64,000 nucleotides of DNA from Nocardia neocaledoniensis (GTDB taxonomy: Bacteria > Actinomycetota > Actinomycetes > Mycobacteriales > Mycobacteriaceae), in NCBI RefSeq assembly GCF_003182135.1, contig NZ_QGTL01000008.1, positions 186,001-250,000 of the forward strand, written 5' to 3'. A program made the translations under genes and the position numbers. How positions within the stretch are numbered: position 1 is the first letter of the stretch; each line of letters starts with the position of its first letter. The notes beneath the pieces were generated by a model. The model made no database searches. It was given only the letters and a program-made list of their open reading frames with translations, and was not told where the DNA came from. Positions 55,467 to 63,432 of this stretch are shown here, in pieces.

Positions 55467-57437
55467 TCAGGTCGGCCGGTTCGACGGCGTGTGGGCCGGC
55501 TGGAACTGGCCCGCCTGCCGGGAGTCCTCGGCCCTGATCACGTGGGTCACCGCGTTGATCAGCGCCAGATGGGTGAACGCCTGCGGGAAGTTGCCCAGGT
55601 GCCTGCCGGTGTGCGGGTCGATCTCCTCGGCGTAGAGCCGCAGCGGGCTGGCCAGCCCGAGCAGCCGCTCACACAGCTGGGTGGCGCGCTCGAGCTCGCC
55701 GATCTCCACCAGCGCCGAGACCAGCCAGAACGAGCAGATGGTGAAGGTGCCCTCCTCGCCGCTGAGCCCGTCGTCGGTGGTCTCGGTGTCGTAGCGCAAC
55801 ACCAGCCCGTGCACGGTGAGCCGATCGGCGATGGCCAGCACCGTGGCCTTGACCCGGTCGTCCTCCGGCGGCAGGAACCGGGTCAGCACGATCATCAGCA
55901 GGGACGCGTCGAGGGTGTGCCCGCCGTAGGTCTGGGTGAACACGCCGTTCTCGTCGACGCCCTTGGCGAGCACGTCGTCGCGGATCTCCTCGGCGATGTC
56001 GAACCACTCGATGGCCCGCTCGAACTGGCCGTGCAGCTGGGCCAGCCGCGCGCCGCGGTCGAGCGCGACCCAGCACATCACCTTCGACGAGGTGAAATGC
56101 TGTGGCTCCCCGCGCACCTCCCAGATGCCGCGATCGGGTTCGCGCCACCGCGAGATCGCGGCGTTCACGGTGCGTTCGAGCATGGGCCACAACGATTCCG
56201 GGACCTGCTGGCGTGACTTCACGTGCAGGTACACGGCATCGAGCATGGTGCCCCAGATGTCGTGCTGGTCCTGGTTGTAGGCGGCGTTGCCGATGCGCAC
56301 CGGCCGCGAGTTGTCGTAGCCGGACAGCTCCGGCAGCACCTCCTCGGTGATCCGGCGTTCACCGCCGATGCCGTAGAGCACCTGCAGCGGCAGCGCGTCA
56401 CCGTTCTCGCCGGTGGTGGCGTCGTTGAGGAAGTTGAAGAAGTCGTCGGCCTCGCGGTCGAGCCCGAGGGTGTACAGGCCCCACAGCGCGAAGCTGGCGT
56501 CGCGCACCCAGGTGTAGCGATAGTCCCAGTTGCGTTCCCCGCCGGGGGTTTCCGGCAGCGAGGTGGTGGCGGCGGCGATCAGCGCGCCGGTGGGCGCGTA
56601 GGTGAGGCCCTTGAGCGTCAGCGCGCTGCGCTGTAGATAGCTGCGCCACGGATGATCGGGGAAGTCGCCCAGGGTGATCCACTGGCGCCAGCACTCGGCG
56701 GTCGTCCACATCTTCGACGCCGCCTCGTCGAAGGTGGCAGGGGCGGGCAGGTCCGACCAGGACAGGGCCACGAACACCGAATCGCCGTCGCGCATCCGGG
56801 TGCGGGCCCGCGCCTCGCGACCCTCCAGGCCGAGTCGCAGGTCGGTGTTGAGGATCAGCGACGGCCCGTTGTCGGGATGGACGGCCGCGACCGCGGTGGC
56901 CTGCTCGTAGACCTTGCCGGTGTACTCCCAGCGCGCGCCGCCGCGGTGGTAGTCCAGCGACGGCTGGCAGCTCATCTCCAATTCGACTGTGCCGCTGACA
57001 CATTTCACCGTGCGCAGCAGCATGTGCTCGGCGTCCCAGTCCATCGGGGTGCGGCGATGGGTCTTGGACCTGGCCATGTTGTTGTGCCAGGGTCCGAGCA
57101 CCAGCGCGTCGCGCACGATCAGCCAGCCGGTCTCGGTCTGCCAGGTCGTCTCGAGGATCATGCCGCCGGGCAGATACCGGCGCGCCGCGGGCACGTGTTT
57201 GCCGTACGGCCCGAGCCGGAAGTGTCCGGCGCTGCGGTCCAGGATGGCGCCGAACACACTGGGGGAGTCGGGGCGCGGGACACACATCCACTCGACTGAA
57301 CCGCTGCTCGCGATCAGGCAGCTCGTCTCGCAGTCGGACAGGAAGGCGTAGTCGTCGATCGGCGGGAAGGCGCCGCGACGACCACTGGAGGAGACCGGAC
57401 TCAGAATCGGCAGTTTGTCGGCACTGGAAGACTCCAT
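55467..57437 (-). CDS. GH15 family trehalase/glucoamylase-like enzyme
   Basis: A 656-residue glycoside hydrolase family 15 protein. The N-terminal beta domain starts PPIDDYAFLSDCETSCLI, and the (alpha/alpha)6 barrel has NWDYRYTWVRDASFALWGLY and GTFTICSFWLVSALVE, which carry the catalytic acids of the family. The same position in M. tuberculosis holds Rv2402, shown to be a trehalase that cleaves alpha,alpha-trehalose, so that activity is likely. It is convergent with the dynamin-like gene (1 base apart) and divergent from the tiny membrane-protein pair. Confidence 0.9.
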   Translation of the reverse strand: MESSSADKLPILSPVSSSGRRGAFPPIDDYAFLSDCETSCLIASSGSVEWMCVPRPDSPSVFGAILDRSAGHFRLGPYGKHVPAARRYLPGGMILETTWQTETGWLIVRDALVLGPWHNNMARSKTHRRTPMDWDAEHMLLRTVKCVSGTVELEMSCQPSLDYHRGGARWEYTGKVYEQATAVAAVHPDNGPSLILNTDLRLGLEGREARARTRMRDGDSVFVALSWSDLPAPATFDEAASKMWTTAECWRQWITLGDFPDHPWRSYLQRSALTLKGLTYAPTGALIAAATTSLPETPGGERNWDYRYTWVRDASFALWGLYTLGLDREADDFFNFLNDATTGENGDALPLQVLYGIGGERRITEEVLPELSGYDNSRPVRIGNAAYNQDQHDIWGTMLDAVYLHVKSRQQVPESLWPMLERTVNAAISRWREPDRGIWEVRGEPQHFTSSKVMCWVALDRGARLAQLHGQFERAIEWFDIAEEIRDDVLAKGVDENGVFTQTYGGHTLDASLLMIVLTRFLPPEDDRVKATVLAIADRLTVHGLVLRYDTETTDDGLSGEEGTFTICSFWLVSALVEIGELERATQLCERLLGLASPLRLYAEEIDPHTGRHLGNFPQAFTHLALINAVTHVIRAEDSRQAGQFQPAHTPSNRPT

Positions 57438-57556
57438 ACCCCATCATCACGGCGAGGCCCGCCGCTCGTCCACCGCGCGCGGGTGTCGGTTTCGCGACGC
57501 GGCAGGTCACGACCACGGAATTCGCCCGTTCACGGCGACCGTCTAGTCTGGGACGC

Positions 57557-57802
57557 GTGCAACGCATCGCAGGTTGGTGGGACGGCTTCGAACTCTGGGT
57601 AGCCGGGCTGCCCTTCATCCCCCAGTTCCTCGTCGTGCTGGTCGGCATGGTCCCGATCAGCTTCGCCATCGCCTACCTGCTCGACCGCACGCTGCGCGCG
57701 ATCTTCCGCGTCCTGCGCCGCGACGAGCCCACCGACGGCGCCCCGATCCCCGCGACCGTGGCGGCGCCGGCGCGCCCGACCGTCGGCAGTGGTGCCCGCT
57801 GA
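57557..57802 (+). CDS. small membrane protein (Rv2401A-like position)
   Basis: An 81-residue protein with one or two hydrophobic segments (LPFIPQFLVVLVGMVPISFAIAYLL) preceded by WWDGFELWVAG and followed by a basic then Pro/Ala-rich tail. Between trehalase and the sulfate genes, M. tuberculosis has a small membrane protein too (Rv2401A), so this may be its counterpart. The start is GTG. Function unknown. Confidence 0.65.
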   Translation: MQRIAGWWDGFELWVAGLPFIPQFLVVLVGMVPISFAIAYLLDRTLRAIFRVLRRDEPTDGAPIPATVAAPARPTVGSGAR

Positions 57803-57879
57803 TGCCACGGTCTCGCGTTCAGCTCGCCCTCGTCGCCCTCCTCGTCCTCGTCGTCATCGCCTGGTTCTTCACCAGATAG
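57802..57879 (+). CDS. 25-residue single-helix membrane micropeptide
   Basis: An ATG-to-TAG frame of 25 codons: MPRSR, then an unbroken hydrophobic helix (VQLALVALLVLVVIAWFF), then TR. The ATG overlaps the stop of the 81-residue gene (TGATG), so it would be translated by coupled reinitiation. A short inverted repeat, GAGCGC-TGGC-GCGCTC (57883-57898), follows the stop and could end the transcript. Real status is inferred from the coupling and the ideal transmembrane pattern. Confidence 0.55.
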   Translation: MPRSRVQLALVALLVLVVIAWFFTR

Positions 57880-57911
57880 TTGGAGCGCTGGCGCGCTCGG
57901 GTCGTACGGGG

Positions 57912-58961
57912 CTAGTTCCGGCGCCAGTCGCTGAGGCGTTTGCCCAGGTCGGCGACGGTTTGGCCGACTTCCTGGCCGACGGTGCTCACCGCGGCGCCCA
58001 CGTCCTTGCCGAGGTCGCGGACGGTGCGGATCAGCAGGTCGTCGGACTGGTCGAAGGACTCGCGGTAGCTGCGGGCCGCGTGCTTGACCTCCTCGCTGAT
58101 GCGCGCGTCACGATCCTGCTCACGGCGCGGGTAGCTGCCGCCGAGCACCCGGTCGTACTCGCCGGACTGGATCCAGCGGCGCAGTTCCGCCGCGCGCAGC
58201 ACCGAGAACGGATGCGACTGCAGTTCCAGGTTCAGCAGCTTGAGCACGCCGTCGCGCAGGTCGCCCGAGCGCAGGTAGTCGTCGGCCTGGTCGAGGAACG
58301 CGCCGTGGTTCATCTCCTTCAGCCAGGTGCCGCCCGCGGTCTTCATGTGCACGCGCACCGAGGCCTCGACGTCCTGGCTGCACAGCAGGCCTGCCCGGTC
58401 GCCGGACAGCTCCGACTTGCGGCTCCACTCCATCAGCGCCGCCACGATCGCGCGCAGCGCCCAGCCGCCGCCGGGCATCCAGCCGATCGAGGCCGACAGG
58501 CGCAGCAGGTGCATGAGCATCGTGCGGTACACCGCGTGCCCGGACAGGGCGTGGCCGAGCTCGTGACCGATGACGAAGCGCAGTTCCTCGGTGTCCATCA
58601 GGTCGAGCAGGCCGGTGGTGAGGACGATGAACGGCTTGTCCATCCCGATGGTGAAGGCGTTCACCGTCGGGTCCTGCAGGACGAACATCTCCGGCGTGGT
58701 TCGCGCGTCGAGCACGCCGACGCAGTCCGCGCGCAGCTCGTGCAGGGTGCGGAACTGGCGGTCGTCGACCCGGACGGCCGTCGCCAGGTAGAGCAGCCGG
58801 TGCTGGCGCTCGCGCAGCAGGCCGGACAGGGCTTTGAGCACGGTGTCGAACCCGGTCAGCGCCCGGAGCGCGACCAGCGCGGTGCGGTCGGCCGGATGCT
58901 CCCACGCACGGGTGCTGATCTCCGGAAAACGCACGCGGACACGGTCTGGAGCCATGGTCAT
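57912..58961 (-). CDS. M48-family zinc metalloprotease
   Basis: A 349-residue peptidase of the M48 (Ste24/HtpX) type. The zinc-binding motif is HELGHALSGH (133-142), with NAFTIGMDKPFIVLTTGL before it and a downstream zinc-binding Glu region at WSRKSELSGDRAGLL. Few hydrophobic stretches are present, so it is probably cytoplasmic or peripheral. The C-terminal 80 residues are helical and charged. ATG 58961 is used; ATG 58955 is adjacent and in frame. It is divergent from the sulfate transporter leader. Confidence 0.88.
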   Translation of the reverse strand: MTMAPDRVRVRFPEISTRAWEHPADRTALVALRALTGFDTVLKALSGLLRERQHRLLYLATAVRVDDRQFRTLHELRADCVGVLDARTTPEMFVLQDPTVNAFTIGMDKPFIVLTTGLLDLMDTEELRFVIGHELGHALSGHAVYRTMLMHLLRLSASIGWMPGGGWALRAIVAALMEWSRKSELSGDRAGLLCSQDVEASVRVHMKTAGGTWLKEMNHGAFLDQADDYLRSGDLRDGVLKLLNLELQSHPFSVLRAAELRRWIQSGEYDRVLGGSYPRREQDRDARISEEVKHAARSYRESFDQSDDLLIRTVRDLGKDVGAAVSTVGQEVGQTVADLGKRLSDWRRN

Positions 58962-59023
58962 AGGATGAAATCCCCCCTCGAAGTACAACTCTCGTCGATT
59001 CGAATCATCATGTCGCAATCTGC

Positions 59024-59029
59024 TACAGT
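59024..59029 (+). promoter_or_regulatory. -10 element placing a leaderless start at the leader peptide
   Basis: TACAGT fits the TANNNT -10 pattern and ends 6 bases before the GTG of the small frame at 59036. That spacing would start the transcript at or next to the GTG, giving a leaderless mRNA. TTCGAA at 58999-59004 is a possible weak -35. Confidence 0.5.
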
Positions 59030-59035
59030 CTGCCT

Positions 59036-59125
59036 GTGTCCCCGAGTGTCGCCCCGCAGATCCGCCATGAGCTGGCGTTGATCGCTGTCGGCAACCTCGC
59101 GGTCGCGGACATCCTCTGTCGATGA
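59036..59125 (+). CDS. putative cysteine-responsive leader peptide upstream of subI
   Basis: A 29-codon frame (GTG to TGA) ending ADILCR, with the single Cys one codon before the last. Mycobacterial sulfur operons are known to carry short, often leaderless, Cys-containing frames that attenuate expression when cysteine is plentiful, and one is described upstream of the subI-type operon in M. smegmatis (Ms4533A). The position, the leaderless-type promoter and the Cys near the stop match that family. Low charged Cys-tRNA would stall ribosomes at codon 28 and change folding of the 209-base leader before subI. Confidence 0.65.
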   Translation: MSPSVAPQIRHELALIAVGNLAVADILCR

Positions 59126-59232
59126 TCGGCCACCGGACGCTTCTGCGCGTATCTGCCCAGTAGACTGGCGCGCGCTTTCCTTTCGCAGTCGTAGTCCGTC
59201 ACTCCGGGGGCCACCGGCCCGAGTCGCGCCAA

Positions 59233-59257
59233 CTGCCGTCCGTCCGTCGCACGGCAG
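59233..59257 (+). promoter_or_regulatory. hairpin in the subI leader
   Basis: CTGCCGT (59233-59239) pairs with ACGGCAG (59251-59257) around an 11-base loop, 77 bases before subI. It may be one arm of an attenuation switch linked to the upstream leader peptide, though no T run follows. Confidence 0.35.
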
Positions 59258-59334
59258 GTCTACCGATCGACGAGCATGATCCCGCCGCAACGAGAAATGT
59301 TGCCCGGCAGGTCCTTCCGAAAGGTTCAACCCCG

Positions 59335-60384
59335 ATGTCACGCACCACTTGGATCGGCTCGCGCCGCCGCGCCGCCGCCATCGCCGTCACCGCCGTCGCC
59401 GCGCTCGCGCTGACCGCGTGCGGCGGTGGCGCCAGCGATTCGACCGACGGCGGCACCGGAGCCGACGGCAGCGGGGGCAGCCTCAACCTCTACGCCTACG
59501 CCGTCCCCAAGCCCGGCTTCGACAAGGTCGTGCCCGAGTTCAACAAGACCGACGCGGGCAAGGGCGTCCAGGTCCAGGCCTCCTACGGCGCCTCGGGCGA
59601 CCAGTCGCGCAAGGTCAAGGACGGCGCCGAGGCCGATGTCGTGAACTTCTCCGTCGAGCCCGACATCACCCGCCTCGTCGACGCCGGCCTGGTCGAGTCG
59701 AACTGGAACGCCGACGCCACCAAGGGCATCCCGTTCGGCTCGGTCGTCACCCTGGTCGTGCGCAAGGGCAACCCCAAGGGCATCAAGGACTGGGACGATC
59801 TGATCAAGCCGGGTGTCGAGGTCGTCACGCCGAACCCGTTCAGCTCCGGATCGGCCAAGTGGAACCTGCTCGCGCCGTACGCCGCCAAGAGCGACGGCGG
59901 CAAGAACCCGCAGGCCGGCCTGGACTACCTGAGCCAGCTGATCTCGCCCGAGCACGTCAAGGTGCAGCCGAAGTCGGGCCGCGAAGCCACCGAGACCTTC
60001 CTGCAGGGCACCGGTGATGTGCTGCTGAGCTACGAGAACGAGGCCATCTTCTCCGAGCGCAACGGCGACCCGATCGAGCACATCAACCCGCCGACCACCT
60101 TCAAGATCGAGAACCCGGTTGCGGTGCTGAAGAACTCCAAGAACCTGGCCAAGGCCACGGCGTTCCGTGACTTCCTGTTCACCCCCGAGGGCCAGAAGGC
60201 GTGGGCGCAGGCCGGTTTCCGTCCGGTCGACCCGAAGGTCGCGGCCGAGTTCAGCGCCGACTTCCCGACCCCGGCCAAGCTGTGGACCATCGATGACCTC
60301 GGTGGCTGGAAGGCCGTGGACAAGGATCTGTTCACGCAGGGCACCGGCAAGATCGCGGTCATCTACGACCAGGCCACCAAGTAG
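59335..60384 (+). CDS. subI: sulfate-binding lipoprotein
   Basis: A 349-residue periplasmic-type binding lipoprotein of the sulfate ABC importer. The signal peptide ends in the lipobox LTAC, so the protein is lipid-anchored outside the membrane. Mature motifs include NLYAYAVPKPGFDKV, ASYGASGDQSRKV, TPNPFSSGSAKWN and LLSYENEAIFSE, typical of sulfate/thiosulfate-binding proteins. The same order (subI-cysT-cysW-cysA) occurs in M. tuberculosis Rv2400c-Rv2397c. Confidence 0.94.
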   Translation: MSRTTWIGSRRRAAAIAVTAVAALALTACGGGASDSTDGGTGADGSGGSLNLYAYAVPKPGFDKVVPEFNKTDAGKGVQVQASYGASGDQSRKVKDGAEADVVNFSVEPDITRLVDAGLVESNWNADATKGIPFGSVVTLVVRKGNPKGIKDWDDLIKPGVEVVTPNPFSSGSAKWNLLAPYAAKSDGGKNPQAGLDYLSQLISPEHVKVQPKSGREATETFLQGTGDVLLSYENEAIFSERNGDPIEHINPPTTFKIENPVAVLKNSKNLAKATAFRDFLFTPEGQKAWAQAGFRPVDPKVAAEFSADFPTPAKLWTIDDLGGWKAVDKDLFTQGTGKIAVIYDQATK

Positions 60385-60419
60385 GACGTGACCGAGCGCA
60401 CACGCGATACTGGACAACT

Positions 60420-61322
60420 GTGACTGACAGCAGTGGGCCCGCCGGGACCGGGGAAACCCCCGATCCCGGCGTCGCCGTGAAACTGGACAAAACGCCGCGG
60501 GCGTCGCGCGGGCGCTCGTGGTTGAAGGTGACCGGCTCGGTGGGTCCCTTCGGCATCGGTGTCGCCGTGCTGTGGCTCAGCGTCATCGTGCTGCTGCCGC
60601 TGGCGGCGCTGACCGTCAGCTCGTTCGAAGACGGCTGGTCCGGCTTCTGGGACGCGGTCACCGCGCCCGCCGCCGTGGACTCGCTGAAGGTGACCATCGG
60701 CGTCTCGGTGATCGTCGCCGTGCTCAACGTGGTGATGGGCACGCTCATCGCCTGGGTGCTGGTGCGCGACGAATTTCCCGGCAAGGGGATCGTCAACGCG
60801 CTGATCGACCTGCCGTTCGCGCTGCCGACGATCGTCGCCTCGATCGTGCTGCTCTCGCTCTACGGCCCGAACAGCCCGGTCGACATCCACCTCAACGCCA
60901 CCCAGCCCGGTCTGGTGGTGGCGCTGGCCTTCGTGACGCTGCCGTTCGTGGTGCGCTCGGTGCAGCCGGTGCTGATCGAGGTCGACAAGGAAGTGGAACA
61001 GGCCGCGCTCTCCCTGGGCGCGAGCAACTGGATCACCTTCCGCCGGATCGTGCTGCCGACGCTGACCCCCGCGATCATCTCCGGCGGCGGCCTCGCCTTC
61101 GCCAGGGCGATCGGCGAATACGGCTCGGTCGTGCTGATCGGCGGCAACATCCCGCGTGAGACCCAGATGACCTCGCAGTACATCCAGCAGCAGATCGAGG
61201 TCGACCGGCCGATCAACGCGGCCGCGGTGTCGGTGGCGCTGCTGGTGATCTCCTTCGCCAGCCTGCTCGTACTGCGCCTGCTGGCCGAGCGCACCGCTCG
61301 TAAGGAAGAGGCGGCCCGATGA
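60420..61322 (+). CDS. cysT: sulfate ABC transporter permease CysT
   Basis: A 300-residue permease with about six helices. The ABC-coupling EAA loop reads EVEQAALSLGASNWITFRRI, and the C-terminal AIGEYGSVVLIGGNIP is typical of CysT/CysW. An N-terminal 40-residue cytoplasmic extension precedes the first helix. The GTG start follows subI by 35 bases; the stop overlaps the cysW ATG (ATGA). Confidence 0.94.
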   Translation: MTDSSGPAGTGETPDPGVAVKLDKTPRASRGRSWLKVTGSVGPFGIGVAVLWLSVIVLLPLAALTVSSFEDGWSGFWDAVTAPAAVDSLKVTIGVSVIVAVLNVVMGTLIAWVLVRDEFPGKGIVNALIDLPFALPTIVASIVLLSLYGPNSPVDIHLNATQPGLVVALAFVTLPFVVRSVQPVLIEVDKEVEQAALSLGASNWITFRRIVLPTLTPAIISGGGLAFARAIGEYGSVVLIGGNIPRETQMTSQYIQQQIEVDRPINAAAVSVALLVISFASLLVLRLLAERTARKEEAAR

Positions 61323-62125
61323 AGCTGTCGCTGTTCACCCGGCTCTCGCTGCGCACGGTCGCCCTGGGGTACCTGTTCATCCTGCTCGTGCTGCCGCTGG
61401 TGATCATCCTGTGGCGCACGTTCGAGCGCGGGATCGGCGCGTTCCTCGACTCGATCACCACGCCCGCGGCGATCTCGGCGTTCCAGCTGTCGATGATCAT
61501 CGTGGCCATCGTGGTGCCGCTGAACGTGGTGTTCGGCGTCATCACGGCGCTGGCGCTGGTGCGCAGCAAGTTCCCCGGGCGCAATCTGGTGCAGGGCATC
61601 GTGGACCTGCCGTTCGCCGTCTCGCCGGTGGTCGTCGGTGTGTCGCTGATCCTGCTGTGGGGCGCGGGCGGCTGGTTCGGCGGCCTCGAGTCGCTCGGCT
61701 TCAAGGTGATCTTCAGCCTGCCCGGCATGGTCATCGCCACCATCTTCGTGACGCTGCCGTTCGTGGTCCGCGAGGTCGAGCCGGTGCTGCACGAGATCGG
61801 CGACGACCAGGAACAGGCCGCGGCCACCCTCGGCGCCTCGCGCTGGCAGACCTTCTGGCGGATCACCCTGCCCGCCATCCGCTGGGGCCTGACCTACGGC
61901 GTCGTCCTCACCGTGGCCCGCGCGCTCGGCGAGTTCGGCGCGGTGATCATGGTCTCCACCGCGCTGCCCGGCCGGTCGCAGACGCTGACGCTGCTGGTGC
62001 ACGGCCGCTACATCAACGACCACAACACCTTCGGTGCCTACAGCGCGGCGACGCTGCTGATGGGCATGGCGCTGGTCGTCCTCCTCCTGATGACTCTCCT
62101 CGAACGCAAGCGGGGCACCGAATGA
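61319..62125 (+). CDS. cysW: sulfate ABC transporter permease CysW
   Basis: A 268-residue permease, partner of CysT. Its EAA loop is DQEQAAATLGASRWQTFWRI, and RALGEFGAVIMVSTALPGRSQTLTLLV follows near the C-terminus. Six transmembrane helices are visible. It overlaps both neighbours by 4 bases, so the three membrane and ATPase subunits are translationally coupled. Confidence 0.94.
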   Translation: MKLSLFTRLSLRTVALGYLFILLVLPLVIILWRTFERGIGAFLDSITTPAAISAFQLSMIIVAIVVPLNVVFGVITALALVRSKFPGRNLVQGIVDLPFAVSPVVVGVSLILLWGAGGWFGGLESLGFKVIFSLPGMVIATIFVTLPFVVREVEPVLHEIGDDQEQAAATLGASRWQTFWRITLPAIRWGLTYGVVLTVARALGEFGAVIMVSTALPGRSQTLTLLVHGRYINDHNTFGAYSAATLLMGMALVVLLLMTLLERKRGTE

Positions 62126-63117
62126 TCACCGTGACCAACGCGCGCAAGAACTACGGTTCCTTCGCCGCTCTCGACGATGTCAGCATCGACATCCCCTCCG
62201 GCGAGCTGACCGCGCTGCTCGGCCCCTCGGGTTCCGGCAAGTCGACGCTGCTGCGCTCGATCGCCGGTCTGGAGTCGCTCGACGGCGGCATCGTCACGAT
62301 CGCGGGCAACGACGTGACCCACGTGGCGCCGCAGAAGCGCGACATCGGCTTCGTGTTCCAGCACTACGCCGCGTTCAAGCACATGACCGTGCGCGACAAC
62401 GTGGCCTTCGGCCTGACCATCCGCAAGCGGCCGAAGAAGGAGATCGACAAGCGCGTCGACGAGCTACTCGGCATCGTCGGCCTCGACGGTTTCCAGCACC
62501 GGTACCCGGCGCAGCTGTCCGGCGGACAGCGTCAGCGCATGGCGCTGGCGCGCGCCCTCGCCGTCGACCCGCAGGTGCTGCTGCTCGACGAGCCGTTCGG
62601 CGCGCTGGACGCCAAGGTCCGCACCGATCTGCGGCAGTGGCTGCGCCGGCTGCACGAGGAAGTCCACGTGACGACCGTGCTGGTGACCCACGATCAGGAG
62701 GAGGCGCTCGACGTCGCCGACCGGATCGCGGTGATGAACAAGGGCCGCATCGAACAGGTCGGCTCGCCGGAGGACGTCTACGACCGCCCGGCCAACGAGT
62801 TCGTCATGTCCTTCCTCGGCGCGGTGGCCCGCCTCAACGGCCATCTGGTGCGTCCGCACGACATCCGGATCGGCCGCGATCCGTCCATGGCGCTGGCCGA
62901 GCACGAGGGCACCGCGGAATCCGCCGGTGTCACCAGGGCCACCGTCGAGCGCATCGTGCGGCTCGGTTTCGAGGTGCGGCTGGAACTGCGCAACGCCGCG
63001 ACCGGCGACCAGTTCGCCGCCCAGGTGACCCGCGGTGACGCCGCCGCGCTGCGCCTGAGCGAGGGGGAGACGGTCTACGCCCGTGCCACCCGCATCCCGG
63101 ACCTGCCGACGAGCTGA
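62122..63117 (+). CDS. cysA: sulfate ABC transporter ATPase CysA
   Basis: A 331-residue ATPase that powers sulfate/thiosulfate import. Walker A is GPSGSGKST (34-42), the Q-loop is FVFQHYAAFKHMTV, the signature is LSGGQRQRMALARAL, and Walker B with D-loop is VLLLDEPFGALDA, followed by the switch His in VTHDQEEAL. A C-terminal TOBE-like beta domain (about 235-331) could sense ligand or regulator. A strong hairpin follows. Confidence 0.95.
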   Translation: MITVTNARKNYGSFAALDDVSIDIPSGELTALLGPSGSGKSTLLRSIAGLESLDGGIVTIAGNDVTHVAPQKRDIGFVFQHYAAFKHMTVRDNVAFGLTIRKRPKKEIDKRVDELLGIVGLDGFQHRYPAQLSGGQRQRMALARALAVDPQVLLLDEPFGALDAKVRTDLRQWLRRLHEEVHVTTVLVTHDQEEALDVADRIAVMNKGRIEQVGSPEDVYDRPANEFVMSFLGAVARLNGHLVRPHDIRIGRDPSMALAEHEGTAESAGVTRATVERIVRLGFEVRLELRNAATGDQFAAQVTRGDAAALRLSEGETVYARATRIPDLPTS

Positions 63118-63133
63118 TCGGTAGTTTTCGACC

Positions 63134-63171
63134 CGGCCGGGCGGTGTTGCTGAACAGCCACCGCCCGGCCG
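63134..63171 (+). terminator. GC-rich hairpin terminator after cysA
   Basis: CGGCCGGGCGGTG (63134-63146) pairs perfectly over 13 bp with CACCGCCCGGCCG (63159-63171) around a 12-base loop, 17 bases after the cysA stop. It has no T run, as is usual for I-shaped actinobacterial terminators. Confidence 0.78.
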
Positions 63172-63432
63172 TCGCGTTCGGTGCCGCGGGAGGATAGCCG
63201 GTACCGGCGGTTCGCACGGCGAAACGCCGGAGTCGAGCGGGAACTATTTTTCCCGGCCCCGAACCGATGTGCATGACGCAGTGTCACAGGTAGAGCCGTT
63301 TTTACTGGTGAGTAGCTTTTTCTCCCTGGATTTCGGCACGCCGAACACGCGAAATCCGGCCGGTGCCGGAGTTGACGTGACTCCTCGTAGGTGTAACTAT
63401 TGGAAACAGTAAACGTCCCTTGAGGAGAGGCA
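63172..63432 (+). other. intergenic region before the diiron oxygenase
   Basis: Together with the preceding terminator this is a 315-bp gap without a gene. It holds a short perfect dyad CGGGAA-CTATTT-TTCCCG (63238-63255), a less GC-rich, T-rich stretch (63290-63330), and the promoter/operator described separately. No small gene is convincing. Confidence 0.6.
63372..63410 (+). promoter_or_regulatory. promoter with operator-like dyad before the AurF-like gene
   Basis: TTGACG (63372-63377) is followed 17 bases later by AACTAT (63395-63400). The dyad ACTATTGGAAACAGT (63396-63410) overlaps the -10 box; its arms match at 5 of 6 positions. This is the layout of a repressor-controlled promoter. Confidence 0.55.
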
